64,000 nt of DNA, taken from NCBI GenBank assembly GCA_944368775.1, contig CALVXB010000002.1, positions 62,001-126,000 on the forward strand, in the 5' to 3' direction. The stretch comes from an uncultured Clostridia bacterium. GTDB taxonomy: Bacteria > Bacillota > Clostridia > Christensenellales > Borkfalkiaceae. The first letter of the stretch is position 1; each line of letters opens with the position of its first letter. Under the pieces are notes generated by a model. That model saw only the letters and a program-made list of their open reading frames with translations. It was not told the origin of the DNA and made no database searches. The position numbers and the translations under genes are program-made. Below, piece by piece: positions 1 to 9,753 of the stretch.

Positions 1-2
1 TG

Positions 3-3000
3 CGCATTTTGGACGGCGCGCAGGAGCAGCTGAAAAAGTGGGATATCGCCTGCGAGTGGCGGGGGTATGCGGAGGGGGATAAAAACACCGTCCGCCGCAT
101 CGCCGCCGCGCTGTACGCGGCGGTCAAAAAGCACTCCGTCGCGCGCGCGGGCGACGCGCGCGACTTCGACGAGCCCGTCTCCGTCGCGGGCGGCGCGCAT
201 ATCTTAAAGGACAAGCGCGCCTCCGCCCTCGAGATGGCCCTCTTTTTCGCCGCCTGCCTCGAGTGCGCGGGTCTGCACCCCGTGCTCGCGCTGGGGCGGC
301 AGGAGGTCGCCTGCGGCGTCTGGCTGTACGACAACTGCTTCGCCGACGCCGCCGGCGACGACGTATCCCTGTTGCAAAAGTACATTTCGGACGGCATCAA
401 CAACGTCAGCATGTTCGATGCCGCCGACCTCTTCGCGGGCAAGAGCGTCAACTACACCGCCTCCGAAAAGCACTTCGCGCAGAAGTTGGAGCGCGGCTGC
501 TACGACACGGTCGTAGACGTGCGCCGCTGCCGCCTCGGCCGCATCTTGCCCCTCCCCCTCAAAGTCAAGGGGGTGAGCGGACCCGAGCTTTTGGGGGAGG
601 AGGATACCGACCTCTCCGCCGCGCCCGCAGACCTCTCCGCCGCGCGCAAACTCAGTCTGGACGGAAAGATCGCGAAGAACAAGCAGTGGGAGCGCCGCCT
701 GCTCGACCTCTCCCTCAAAAACGCGCTGCTGCATTTCCGCCCCGAAAAGAACGCGCTGCACATCGCCGCGCCCGACGCCGACCGCCTGCGCGAAGCGCTC
801 GCGGAGGGCAAGCCGTACGCGCTCGCCGCGCGCACGGCGGATATGCTCGCCCTGCCCGAGGACGCTTACTTCGCCGCGCCCGGCAAGCTGTCGGCGCTGA
901 ACGAGCTTTTAGAATTGGAGCTGAAAAACGGCCGCCTGCACACCTTTTCCGACGCCGCCCGCCTCGACGAGGTGCTGCGCGCCCTGCTGCGCAAGGCAAA
1001 GACGGCGGAGGAGGAGACGGGCGCGAACGTGCTCTTCCTCGCCCTCGGCTTTTTGCGCTGGTACGAGTCTGACGCCGCGCGCACGCCGCTGCACGCGCCC
1101 CTCGTGCTCTGGCCGATGAAGCTGGTGCGCAGCAAGGGAGGCAAGGGGTATTCCCTCGCCGCCGCGGGCGACCTGCAGGTCAACACCACCCTGCTCGAGT
1201 TCCTCATGCGCGAGTACAAGATCGACATCCGCGGATTAGACGGCCGCCTCGACGGGCTGCGCGTCTCCGAGATCCTCGCCATGGTGCGCGCCGAAGTCCT
1301 CGATATGAAGCGCTGGGCTGTGCTCGGCGATATCTACCTCGCCAACTTCTCCTTCGCCCGCTACGCGATGTGGAATGACGTCCGCCAGAACATCGACGTG
1401 TTCCGCGAGAACCCGCTCATCGCCTCCCTGCTCGAAAACCGCCTGCTGCTGCAGGGCAACGCCTTCGAGGGCAGGGGAGAGGACGACTACGCCCCCGCCG
1501 ACGTCCTCTGCCCGCTGACGGCGGACGGCTCGCAGTTCGAGGCGGTCGCCGAGGCGGTATCGGGGGCGACATTCGTGCTGCACGGCCCGCCCGGCACCGG
1601 CAAGAGCCAGACCATCACCAACATCATCGCCAACTGCCTCTGCCGCGGCAAGCGGGTGCTGTTCGTCGCCGAAAAGCAGGCGGCGCTCTCCGTCGTCAAA
1701 AAGAGGCTTGATTCTATCGGCATCGGCGAGTTTTGCCTCGAGATGCACGCTGGCAAGGCAGACAAGGCGCAGCTGCTCAAAAATTTAGACGCCACCCTCT
1801 CCCTCGCGCCGGAGGAAGAAGGGGACTTTTCCGCCGCGGCCGACCGCCTCGGCGCGCTGCGCGCCGCCCTCAACGAGCCTGTGCGCGCCCTGCACCGCAA
1901 GCGCCGCCTGGGCGTCTCCGTCTACGAGGCCGCCCTCATCTATTGGAAAAACCGCTCCGCGCCCGACGTGCTCGACATCGAAAGCACCTTCTACGACCGC
2001 CTCACCAAAGAGCAGCTCGACCGCTGCGAGGGGATGCTCGCCGAGGCCGCCGCGGCCGCCCGCCGCTGCGGCGGGGTGCACCGCTCTCCCTTTGAAAACG
2101 TCGATCTGCGCCGCTGCGACGCCGCCGTGCGCGACCGCGTCTACTATGCGTCGGAGGGGCTGCTGCTCGAAGTGCGGCATATGCGCGCCGCCCTCGACCT
2201 GCTGCTCGGCTTCTTCCGCCAAAAGGTGAGCGCCTTCACCCCCGCCAAGCTGCGCGCGCTGCTCGAGCTTGCGGAGATGCTGCACGGCGGGGAAGCGGAC
2301 GTCTACTTCCGCGCCGACGAGGCGCAGCTTCGCACCTTTTTCCGCGCCAGCCGCCGTTTAGACGGCGAGCTCGCCGACTACTTCGCCCTCTTCCGCACCC
2401 TCGTCGACCTCGACGCCGACCCCGCCGTCGTCGCGCAGGAGCTGGAAAACCGCGGCGAGTCTCTCCGCGCCTCCCGCCTGCTCACTTCCCTCGCCAAAAA
2501 ACTGCGCCGCGCTTCGCTCGGCCGCATGAGCGAGGAGGAGGCCTTCGCGCACGTCGGCCTGCTCGCCGACATCCACCGCGACCTGCGCGAAGTGTGCGCC
2601 AACACCGCCCTCTCCGCCAACTTCACCGACCGCGGCGGCCGCGTCAACTTCCGCCGCCGCGACGAGTTCATGCGCCCCCTGCGCCGCCTGCACGAGCTGG
2701 CCGCCTCCGTCTTTATGGACTACAATGCCGACAGCTTCAACGACGTGTGTGCGCGCGCCGTCTCGGGCGGGTACCTCGCCGAATTTTTGGAGGGATTCAC
2801 CCGCGCGGCCGCGAGCTTCCGCAGCGCCGCCCGCGTGTTCTGCGCGGCGACGGGTGCCGCCGAAGATAAATTCGCCGACGAAGACATCCTCGACTACTTC
2901 CGCACGAAGGCCTCCGCCCTCATCGAAAACATCGATATGCTCGCCGCGTGGTGCCGCTTCAAAGACATCTCTCACCGCCTCGACGAGGAGGGGCTGACCT

Positions 3001-5210
3001 TCATCACCCGCTCGCTCGCCTCGGGCGCTGTCACGGCGGAAAACATGGCGGAGAGCTTCCGCAAAAACGTCTGCCGCAACTTCATCGAGACCAACGTCGC
3101 CGCCGACCCCGCCCTCTCCCGCTTCTCCTCCTCCGTCCTCGAGGAGCAGATCGAGCAGTTCCGCGCCCTCGACGAGCAGTTTGCCCGCCTCTCGCGCGCG
3201 CACATCCGCGCCCGCCTGATCGCGGGGCTGCCAACCGCGTCGACGGAGGGGCCGCTCAGCCTCGAGGTGTTCGCCTTCCGCCGCATCTTAAAGGGGAATA
3301 TGCGCGGCATGACGCCCAAGGAGCTGTTCGCAGAGATCCCCGAACTCTTTGCCAAGCTCGCGCCCTGCGTGCTGATGAGCCCGACCACCGTCGCCCAATA
3401 CCTCGAGCCCAAGCCCGACCTCTTCGACGTCGTCGTATTCGACGAGGCGTCGCAGATGCCCACCTGCGAGGCGGTCGGCGCGCTCGCGCGCGGCAAGAGC
3501 GCGGTCATCGTCGGCGACCCCAAGCAGCTCCCGCCCACTTCCTTCTTCTCGTCGGGGTACGTCGACGAAGACAATCTGGAGGCGGAGGACCTCGAAAGCA
3601 TCCTCGACGACTGCCTCGCCCTCAGCATCCCCGAAAAGCACCTCAATTGGCACTACCGCAGCAAGCACGAGAGCCTCATCGCCTTTTCAAATATCATGTA
3701 CTACGGCGGCCGCCTGTGCACCTTCCCCTCGCCGGACGCGCTCGAAAGCAAGGTGCGCCTCGCCCTCGTGCCCGACGGCGTGTACGACCGCGGCGCGACC
3801 AAGCGCAACCGCGCCGAGGCGGACGCCCTCGTCGCCGAGGTGGTGCGCCGCCTCTCCGACGAAAAGCTGCGCCGCTCGAGCATCGGCGTCGTCACCTTCA
3901 GCACCGCCCAGCAAGACTACATCGAGCGCCGCCTCTCCGACGCCATCGTCAAAAACAGGCTGGAGGCCGCCGCGTACGAGCGCGACGAGCCCATCTTCGT
4001 CAAAAATCTCGAAAACGTGCAGGGGGACGAGCGCGACGTCATCCTCTTCTCCGTCTGCTACGGCCCCGACCGCGACGGCCGCGTCGCGCTCAACTTCGGC
4101 CCGCTCAACCAGCAGGGCGGCTGGCGGCGGCTGAACGTCGCGGCCTCCCGCGCGCGCGAGGAGATGGTCGTCTTTTCCTCGATGACCGCGGCGATGATCG
4201 ACCTCAACCGCACGAGCAGTAAGGGCGTCGCCGGCCTCAAGGCCTTCCTCGAGTTTGCCGAAAAGGGCAAAACATCCCTCGCCATCGGCGCGGAGGAACT
4301 CACCGCCGCGTCCGCGGGCCCCGGCCGCTACATCGCGGCGGAGCTGGCCGCCTACGGCTACGACTGCCGCGCCGACCTCGGCGTCTCCGACTTCAAGATC
4401 GACTGCGCCGTGCTCGACCCGCGCGGCGGCGGGCGCTTCCTGCTCGCCGTCCTCTGCGACGGCCCCGCGGCAGCCCGCTCGTGCGCGCGCGACCGCTGCG
4501 TGCTGCAGGTGCAGACGCTCAAGCGCAATAATTGGAACGTCCTGCGCGTGTACACGCTCGACTTCTACAACAACCCCAAGCGGGAGATCAAGCGCATCAA
4601 AGAGACGCTCGACCGCCTCGTCGGGGCGGGCAGGGCGGCGGACCGCCTCAACCGCTACCGCCGCGCCTACCGCTACGCCAAGATCGAGCCGCTCGCCGAA
4701 AGCGCCGCTTACGTTACGGGCGGCGAACACGACGCCGAGCTCGTCTCCCGCCTCAAAGCGATCGTCGCGGCGGAGGAGCCCATCTCCGAGGCGTACCTGT
4801 GCCGGCGCTGCCTCGACTCCCTCGGCATCCGCAAGGGCAGCCCCAAGGCGGAGGAGCGCCTGCGCGCCCTCATCGGCGGCTGCGGCTTCCGCAGCGAGCA
4901 GCTGTGCGGCCGCACCTACCTGCGCAAGACGGACAAATGCCTCGCGATGGACTATTTCCGCGTCGAAGAGCAGCCCACGCGCGCCGCGCCCGAAGAGTTC
5001 ACCCCCTACGAGGTCGTCGCCGTCGCGCGCGGCATCCTCGAAAACAAAGTCAGCCTGTACGCCGACGAGCTGAACGCGCACGTCTGCGCCGCGCTGCAGG
5101 TGCAGCGCCCGAGCGACGCGCTCGTCGCCTTCGTCGCCGACTGCATCGCGCTCGCCGTCTCGCGCGCCCTGTTCGTGCGCTCGGTCAGCGACCGCATCAC
5201 TCTCGCCTGA
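3..5210 (+). CDS. DUF4011-type giant helicase with C-terminal nuclease fold, 5' end probably cut
   Basis: The frame is open to the left window edge, so the true start may lie upstream; the first visible start is TTG at 9, giving 1733 residues. An N-terminal DUF4011-like region is followed by an SF1 helicase split by a long insert: Walker A GPPGTGKS near residue 526-533 and Walker B VVVFDEAS near 1141-1148, then VGDPKQLPPT and later helicase motifs to about 1390 (NVAASRAREEM). Residues about 1430-1560 resemble the MTES_1575/Vsr-like endonuclease fold (IDCAVLD, then CDG, then RDRCVLQ), followed by a DUF3320-like module near 1600-1680. Family members are predicted DNA/RNA helicase-nucleases, some found near defence loci; the substrate is unknown. 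It is directly followed by comEC-region genes. Confidence 0.85.
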   Translation, partial: RILDGAQEQLKKWDIACEWRGYAEGDKNTVRRIAAALYAAVKKHSVARAGDARDFDEPVSVAGGAHILKDKRASALEMALFFAACLECAGLHPVLALGRQEVACGVWLYDNCFADAAGDDVSLLQKYISDGINNVSMFDAADLFAGKSVNYTASEKHFAQKLERGCYDTVVDVRRCRLGRILPLPLKVKGVSGPELLGEEDTDLSAAPADLSAARKLSLDGKIAKNKQWERRLLDLSLKNALLHFRPEKNALHIAAPDADRLREALAEGKPYALAARTADMLALPEDAYFAAPGKLSALNELLELELKNGRLHTFSDAARLDEVLRALLRKAKTAEEETGANVLFLALGFLRWYESDAARTPLHAPLVLWPMKLVRSKGGKGYSLAAAGDLQVNTTLLEFLMREYKIDIRGLDGRLDGLRVSEILAMVRAEVLDMKRWAVLGDIYLANFSFARYAMWNDVRQNIDVFRENPLIASLLENRLLLQGNAFEGRGEDDYAPADVLCPLTADGSQFEAVAEAVSGATFVLHGPPGTGKSQTITNIIANCLCRGKRVLFVAEKQAALSVVKKRLDSIGIGEFCLEMHAGKADKAQLLKNLDATLSLAPEEEGDFSAAADRLGALRAALNEPVRALHRKRRLGVSVYEAALIYWKNRSAPDVLDIESTFYDRLTKEQLDRCEGMLAEAAAAARRCGGVHRSPFENVDLRRCDAAVRDRVYYASEGLLLEVRHMRAALDLLLGFFRQKVSAFTPAKLRALLELAEMLHGGEADVYFRADEAQLRTFFRASRRLDGELADYFALFRTLVDLDADPAVVAQELENRGESLRASRLLTSLAKKLRRASLGRMSEEEAFAHVGLLADIHRDLREVCANTALSANFTDRGGRVNFRRRDEFMRPLRRLHELAASVFMDYNADSFNDVCARAVSGGYLAEFLEGFTRAAASFRSAARVFCAATGAAEDKFADEDILDYFRTKASALIENIDMLAAWCRFKDISHRLDEEGLTFITRSLASGAVTAENMAESFRKNVCRNFIETNVAADPALSRFSSSVLEEQIEQFRALDEQFARLSRAHIRARLIAGLPTASTEGPLSLEVFAFRRILKGNMRGMTPKELFAEIPELFAKLAPCVLMSPTTVAQYLEPKPDLFDVVVFDEASQMPTCEAVGALARGKSAVIVGDPKQLPPTSFFSSGYVDEDNLEAEDLESILDDCLALSIPEKHLNWHYRSKHESLIAFSNIMYYGGRLCTFPSPDALESKVRLALVPDGVYDRGATKRNRAEADALVAEVVRRLSDEKLRRSSIGVVTFSTAQQDYIERRLSDAIVKNRLEAAAYERDEPIFVKNLENVQGDERDVILFSVCYGPDRDGRVALNFGPLNQQGGWRRLNVAASRAREEMVVFSSMTAAMIDLNRTSSKGVAGLKAFLEFAEKGKTSLAIGAEELTAASAGPGRYIAAELAAYGYDCRADLGVSDFKIDCAVLDPRGGGRFLLAVLCDGPAAARSCARDRCVLQVQTLKRNNWNVLRVYTLDFYNNPKREIKRIKETLDRLVGAGRAADRLNRYRRAYRYAKIEPLAESAAYVTGGEHDAELVSRLKAIVAAEEPISEAYLCRRCLDSLGIRKGSPKAEERLRALIGGCGFRSEQLCGRTYLRKTDKCLAMDYFRVEEQPTRAAPEEFTPYEVVAVARGILENKVSLYADELNAHVCAALQVQRPSDALVAFVADCIALAVSRALFVRSVSDRITLA

Positions 5211-5211
5211 T

Positions 5212-5553
5212 ATGCGCGCCGCCCTCGTCAAATGCTGCGCGGCGGCCGTCGCCGTCGTTCTATGTACCGCCGTCGCCCTGCTGCCGGCCATAGCGCCGCC
5301 CAAGCAGGAGGGGTTGTTTACGCCCGTGCGGCAGTCCGCCCCCTTCGACGGCTACCTCTACGCGATCGTGCAGGGGGAGGGCGTCGCCTTCCCGGGCAGC
5401 TACCGCATCCCGCACGGCACGACGTACGGCGAGCTGTTCGCCCTCGCGGGCTATGCGGGCAGTTCGCCCTATCCTTTGGATGAAGCAGTCCGCCTGGGCG
5501 AGGACGCCGTCCTCGGCGAAGACGGCGTCTGGCGGGCATACATCGTCGTCTGA
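5212..5553 (+). CDS. Small membrane-anchored SLBB-domain protein (ComEA N-terminal-like)
   Basis: This 113-residue protein starts one base after the helicase stop, so it is probably translationally coupled. An N-terminal hydrophobic segment (about residues 5-28) would export or anchor it. The rest looks like a single SLBB domain: a VQGEGVAFPGSYRIPHGTTY stretch and an AGYAG turn match the pattern found at the N-terminus of ComEA, the DNA receptor for natural transformation. The helix-hairpin-helix DNA-binding half of ComEA is absent. Because comEC follows within 140 bases, a role in DNA uptake is likely by context, but a DNA-binding function is not supported by sequence. Confidence 0.6.
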   Translation: MRAALVKCCAAAVAVVLCTAVALLPAIAPPKQEGLFTPVRQSAPFDGYLYAIVQGEGVAFPGSYRIPHGTTYGELFALAGYAGSSPYPLDEAVRLGEDAVLGEDGVWRAYIVV

Positions 5554-5690
5554 AAGTCTGCGCGCCCGCCCGCCTGCCCGCAAGAGCGGAGAAGCGCGCG
5601 CCGCGGGCACACCTTCAAAAAACAAATTCAAAAAAGCAAAAGATGCCGCGCTCCGCGCGGAAAAAACGGGAGAAAAACGGGGGAGAGGAT

Positions 5691-7850
5691 ATGCGCAAGG
5701 AGGGAGAACATCTCTTATACCGCGGCAAGCGCGCCTTCAACTTTCGCCCGCTCCTGTTTCTGGCGTGCGCCTTCGGGCTGGGCATCGCGGCGGCGTGCGC
5801 CTTCGGCGTGCACGGTCTCTGGCTCGCCCTCGCCCTCGCGGCGGCCGCGGCGCTGCTCCCCCTCTGCTTCCCGTCCGGGCGCAAAAAGCCGGCGGGCGTG
5901 CTGCTGTTCGCCCTCGTGCTCGGCGTCGCCTGCGCGGCGGGCTCGCTCGCCTGCGGCATGCGCCTCTCCCGCTTCGAGGCGTACCCCGCGCCGCAAGGGG
6001 AGCTGACCGTCGTCGGCACCCTCGAGGAGGTCGGCCGCACCGAAAAGACGACCTCCCTCACCTTCGGCGACCTGCTCTTTTACACGCCGGAAGGGGAGGC
6101 GGTCGCCTCGGCCGCCCGCATCCGCGTCTACGCCTACGGCGGCGCGGATCTGCCCCTCGGCGCGCGCATCGCCTTCGACGCGGAGGTGACGGCGTATGAT
6201 TCCCTCTCTTACGGCCGCGTCAACGCCTCGTATATCATCGAAGACGTCCGCTACACCGCCTTTGCCTCGCGGGGCGACTTCCGCGTACTGCAAGAGGGCG
6301 CGCCCGGCATCTTCGAGGCGGCCAACGCCTACCTGCAGGATATCTTGTTCGACAACATGGAGGAGGAGAACGCCGCGCTCGCCTTCGCGCTGCTCACCGG
6401 CAACAGCGGCTGGATGGACGGCGACGTGCTGCAAAACTTCCGCTACGGCGGCATCGCGCACATCTTCGCCGTGTCGGGCATGAACTTCGCCATCGTCTAC
6501 GCCGCGCTCATCTTCGTGTGCAAAAAGCTGCGCCTGCGCCCGTGGCTGTACGTCCCCCTCATCGCCGCCGTGCTCATTTTATACGCGGGCGTGTGCGGCT
6601 TCGCCCCGTCCGCCGTGCGCGCCCTCGCCATGTGCCTCGTGCTCATGCTGATGGAGGCGGGCGGCTTCGCCTATGACCGCGTCACCTCTGTATCCGCCGC
6701 CTTCCTCGCCGTGCTGCTCATCCACCCGCTCTACCTCTTTTCGGTCGGATTCCAGCTCTCCGTCGCCGCGGCGGCGGGCATCATCGTCCTCGCCGCGCCC
6801 CTCTCCCGCCTGCTCTGCCGCATCCGCTTCCCCAAGGGCGCGTCCGACGCGCTCGGCGTCGCCGTCTCCGCGCAGGCTGCGGCCTTTCCCATCCTCATCG
6901 ACTGCTTCGGCTACACCTCCGGCTTCGGGCTGGTGCTCAACCTCGTGTTCGTGCCGCTGGTCAGCGCCGCCTACGGCGTGCTGTTCGTGTTCGCGCTGCT
7001 CGCCTGCATCCTGCCCTTCGCGGCGGGCGTGCTGCTCTTCATCCCCGAGTACCTGCTGCGCGTCTGCATCTTCCCCGTGCTCGCGCTCGACTTCCGCTTT
7101 TGGCTGATCGGCGGCTTCACCTTCGGCGGCTGTATGCTGCTGTGGTACCTCATCTGCCTCTTTTTGTCGGGGAAGGTCAACCTGCGCCCCCTCCCGCGCG
7201 CGCTCGCCTGCCTGCTCCTCGGCGGGGCGCTCGTTGCGGGGATGTGCCTGACAAACCTCCCCGTCGGCTATGACGCCGCGTTCACCCTCATCGCCGACTA
7301 CGGCGGGCAGGCGCTGCTCGTTCGGCACGAGGGCGGGGTCTCCCTCGTCGCCTCCGGCCGGCCGAGCAGCGACTTTCTCGAAAAGCTGTGCCTGCGCGAG
7401 GGGGTGGACCGCTTTGCCGAGGTCATCTTCCTCGCGCCCGCCTACGAAGTCAACGCCGCGCTGCCCATCCTGCTGCAATATGCCGAGGCAGACGTGCTGT
7501 ACGTCGCGGAGGAGGCGGACTTTTCCCCCGCGCTCTTTCGCACCGTCGAAGTGCGCGCGGAGGGCGGCGGCTTCCCCTTCGGCGGCGGCGAGGCGGCCTT
7601 TTTGAACGAGGAGACGCTGTATTGGGACTTCGGCGGCGCGCGCGTCCTCATCTCGATGGGGGAGGCGCCCGAACGGCTGCCGCAGTGCGACCTGCTCATC
7701 GCGCAAGGGGAGAGCGAAGCGCTCGCCGCCTGCGCGCCCGCGCTGGAGGCGTATTTCGGCAAGGCGGAAGGAAAACCCTCCGTTTATGCGTCCGGCGACT
7801 TGCAAATCGGCCGGAAAGGTGGTATAATCACCATCAAAGGCGGACCGTAA
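5691..7850 (+). CDS. comEC: ComEC/Rec2-family DNA uptake channel with degenerate C-terminal domain
   Basis: A polytopic membrane protein of 719 residues. I chose ATG 5691 because a strong Shine-Dalgarno (GGGGGAGAGG) sits just before it; an upstream ATG at 5643 lacks one. It shows an N-terminal DUF4131-like segment, then the Competence core with the motif HIFAVSGMNFAIVYA and about ten membrane helices. ComEC forms the channel for single-stranded DNA entry. The C-terminal 200 residues align in position with the metallo-beta-lactamase-like domain, but the HxHxDH metal site is missing (FLAPAYEVNAALPILL stands where SHPHxDH is expected), so this domain is probably not catalytic. A promoter for holA lies inside the 3' end. 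Confidence 0.85.
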   Translation: MRKEGEHLLYRGKRAFNFRPLLFLACAFGLGIAAACAFGVHGLWLALALAAAAALLPLCFPSGRKKPAGVLLFALVLGVACAAGSLACGMRLSRFEAYPAPQGELTVVGTLEEVGRTEKTTSLTFGDLLFYTPEGEAVASAARIRVYAYGGADLPLGARIAFDAEVTAYDSLSYGRVNASYIIEDVRYTAFASRGDFRVLQEGAPGIFEAANAYLQDILFDNMEEENAALAFALLTGNSGWMDGDVLQNFRYGGIAHIFAVSGMNFAIVYAALIFVCKKLRLRPWLYVPLIAAVLILYAGVCGFAPSAVRALAMCLVLMLMEAGGFAYDRVTSVSAAFLAVLLIHPLYLFSVGFQLSVAAAAGIIVLAAPLSRLLCRIRFPKGASDALGVAVSAQAAAFPILIDCFGYTSGFGLVLNLVFVPLVSAAYGVLFVFALLACILPFAAGVLLFIPEYLLRVCIFPVLALDFRFWLIGGFTFGGCMLLWYLICLFLSGKVNLRPLPRALACLLLGGALVAGMCLTNLPVGYDAAFTLIADYGGQALLVRHEGGVSLVASGRPSSDFLEKLCLREGVDRFAEVIFLAPAYEVNAALPILLQYAEADVLYVAEEADFSPALFRTVEVRAEGGGFPFGGGEAAFLNEETLYWDFGGARVLISMGEAPERLPQCDLLIAQGESEALAACAPALEAYFGKAEGKPSVYASGDLQIGRKGGIITIKGGP
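7800..7828 (+). promoter_or_regulatory. Predicted sigma-A promoter inside comEC 3' end, for holA-cdaA
   Basis: TTGCAA at 7800-7805, 17-base spacer, perfect TATAAT at 7823-7828. Predicted start near 7835, only 16 bases before the holA ATG. It overlaps coding sequence of comEC, allowing holA and cdaA to be expressed independently of competence genes. Confidence 0.65.
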
Positions 7851-8864
7851 ATGAAATTCATCCTGTTCAAAAGCAGCCTCGAAGAGGGCGCAAAGCCGGT
7901 ATATCTTTTCGACGGCGAAGAAGAATACTTTAAGGAGCGGGGAGAGGCGATGCTGCGCGAAAAGTACCTCGCCGAGCCGACGCTCGACTTTTCCCTCTTC
8001 CGCGGCGAAACGCTGCACGGCGGCGCGCTCGCCGACCTCGTCGCGGCGGCGCAGAGCTTCCCCTTCGTCAGCGAGAAGCGCATCGTCAAGGTGACCGACT
8101 TCTATCCCACCGAGCGCGAGTACGAGCAGTACCTGCAAAAGTACTTTGCCGACCCGCAGCCGAGTACCATCCTGCTCATCGTCAACTCCGCCCCGCCCAA
8201 GGGCAAGCCCTTCGACCTCAAAAAAGCGCCCGGCGTCACCTGGGTCGACTGCTCGAAGGGCGACGACGAGACGCTGCTGCGCTGGATCTACACACGCTTC
8301 AAGCGGGCAGGGGTGCGCGCGGACACCGAGTGCTGCGAGCGGGTGCTGCGCTACTGTTTGGCGGATATGTCGCGCATCGCGGGGGAGACGGAAAAGCTGA
8401 TCGCCTACGCGGGCGCGGGGGGCGCGATTTCGGCGGAGGACGTAGACGCCGTCGTCTACCGCGACACCGCCTATAAGCTGTACGAAATGACCAACGCCCT
8501 CGAACTGAAAAATTACGCCAAGTACCTCTCCGTGCAGCGCGAGCTGCTCGAAAAGGGGGCGGACGAGATGACGCTGCTCAACACCCTGTGCGCCTACTAC
8601 CGCACCCTGCTCGAAGTGCTGCTCGTCGGCAAGAGCGACGCGGATACCGCCCGCCTCTTGGGTATGAAGGAGTACGCCGTCAAAGTCAATCGCCGCTGCG
8701 CGCGCCGGCTTGGCGAGAGGCGGGTGCGCGAGTGCTGGCAAGAAGTATTCGGCTGCATCAACGCCGTCAAGGGCGGCGCGCTGACCGCGCAAGCGGCGCT
8801 GCTGCGCGTCAACGCCTTCCTCTTTTTCGGCGGCGGCGCAAATATCGGGCGGCAAGAGGGGTAA
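7851..8864 (+). CDS. holA: DNA polymerase III delta subunit
   Basis: This 337-residue protein has the usual HolA length. The N-terminus (LFDGEEEYF) matches the HolA pattern LxGxExxL, and the C-terminal third is the helical collar-type domain (LxxAYYRTLLEVLL). HolA is the wrench subunit of the clamp loader that opens the beta sliding clamp. The ATG immediately follows the comEC stop codon. The comEC-holA order is common in Firmicutes, which supports the call. Confidence 0.9.
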   Translation: MKFILFKSSLEEGAKPVYLFDGEEEYFKERGEAMLREKYLAEPTLDFSLFRGETLHGGALADLVAAAQSFPFVSEKRIVKVTDFYPTEREYEQYLQKYFADPQPSTILLIVNSAPPKGKPFDLKKAPGVTWVDCSKGDDETLLRWIYTRFKRAGVRADTECCERVLRYCLADMSRIAGETEKLIAYAGAGGAISAEDVDAVVYRDTAYKLYEMTNALELKNYAKYLSVQRELLEKGADEMTLLNTLCAYYRTLLEVLLVGKSDADTARLLGMKEYAVKVNRRCARRLGERRVRECWQEVFGCINAVKGGALTAQAALLRVNAFLFFGGGANIGRQEG

Positions 8865-8928
8865 AACGCTTTTCTTTTTGCGCAATTTCCTGTAAAATAG
8901 CAATATACGCATCACGGAGTCATCGGCT

Positions 8929-9753
8929 ATGACAGAGATCCTGGAAAACATCCGCGCGGCATTCGTGCCGTTCACCTTCATCGACGCGCTCGAGATCATT
9001 TTGTTCGCGTTCATCTTCTACTATGTGTTCCGCATTCTGAAGAACAGCAACGTGCGCTTCATGATCGCGCTGTTCACCGTCCTCACCGTGGTGACGGGCG
9101 TCATCTTCGTGTTCAACACCGAGCTCAACGGCGAAGTGTTCATGGTCGTGCCCATCCTGCTCGCAGGCATGGTGCTCATCCTATTCAACGTCGAAGTCAA
9201 GCGCGATATCCTCGGCCTCAACTCCATCAACGTGCTCGCCGAAAAGCCCGGCCACCAGGCGGCGGTCAGCAAAGAGGAGGTCGCCCGCTACGTCTCGGAG
9301 ATCATCAAGGCGCTGCAAAATTTGTCTAAGGACAACATCGGCGCCCTCATCATCCTCTCCAACGACAACATCCCCGCGCAGGTGCTCGAAAGCGGCGTCA
9401 TCCTCGACGCGAACATCTCCTCGCAGCTGATCGAGGGCATCTTCTTCGTCAAAGCGCCCCTGCACGACGGCGCCATGATCATCAACAACTACAAGATCCA
9501 GGCGGCGGGCTGCTTCCTGCCCCTGACGCAGAACGTCAACATCCCCAAAGAGCTGGGTACCCGCCACCGCGCGGGCATCGGCATCACCGAGACCTCCAAC
9601 GTCACGGCGCTCATCGTGTCGGAGGAGACGGGCATCATCACCATCGCGCAGCGGGGCAAGATCTCCCGCTACGCCGACTACGATCTTTTGAAAAAGACGC
9701 TCAACGAGTACTATTGGAAAGATTTGAGCGCCGACGGGAGGAAACGCATATGA
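8929..9753 (+). CDS. cdaA: Diadenylate cyclase (c-di-AMP synthase) CdaA
   Basis: A 274-residue protein with three N-terminal membrane helices (about residues 15-85) and a DisA_N/DAC catalytic domain. The signature motifs are intact: DGA at residues 180-182 and RHR at 212-214. It makes cyclic di-AMP from two ATP; this messenger controls potassium and osmolyte transport and cell-wall homeostasis. In Firmicutes cdaA is normally followed by cdaR (YbbR repeats) and glmM. Here only a 39-residue fragment resembling the CdaR anchor follows, in an ATGA overlap, and glmM is absent from the locus. Confidence 0.95.
   Translation: MTEILENIRAAFVPFTFIDALEIILFAFIFYYVFRILKNSNVRFMIALFTVLTVVTGVIFVFNTELNGEVFMVVPILLAGMVLILFNVEVKRDILGLNSINVLAEKPGHQAAVSKEEVARYVSEIIKALQNLSKDNIGALIILSNDNIPAQVLESGVILDANISSQLIEGIFFVKAPLHDGAMIINNYKIQAAGCFLPLTQNVNIPKELGTRHRAGIGITETSNVTALIVSEETGIITIAQRGKISRYADYDLLKKTLNEYYWKDLSADGRKRI

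Noticed and set aside
6579..9014. 811-codon open frame on the minus strand across comEC-holA
   Set aside because: Shadow of the GC-rich plus-strand genes: Arg/Ala/Glu-rich low-complexity translation with no motifs and no ribosome site. The same applies to other long antisense frames such as 25988-28561, 30749-33220 and 22823-24619.
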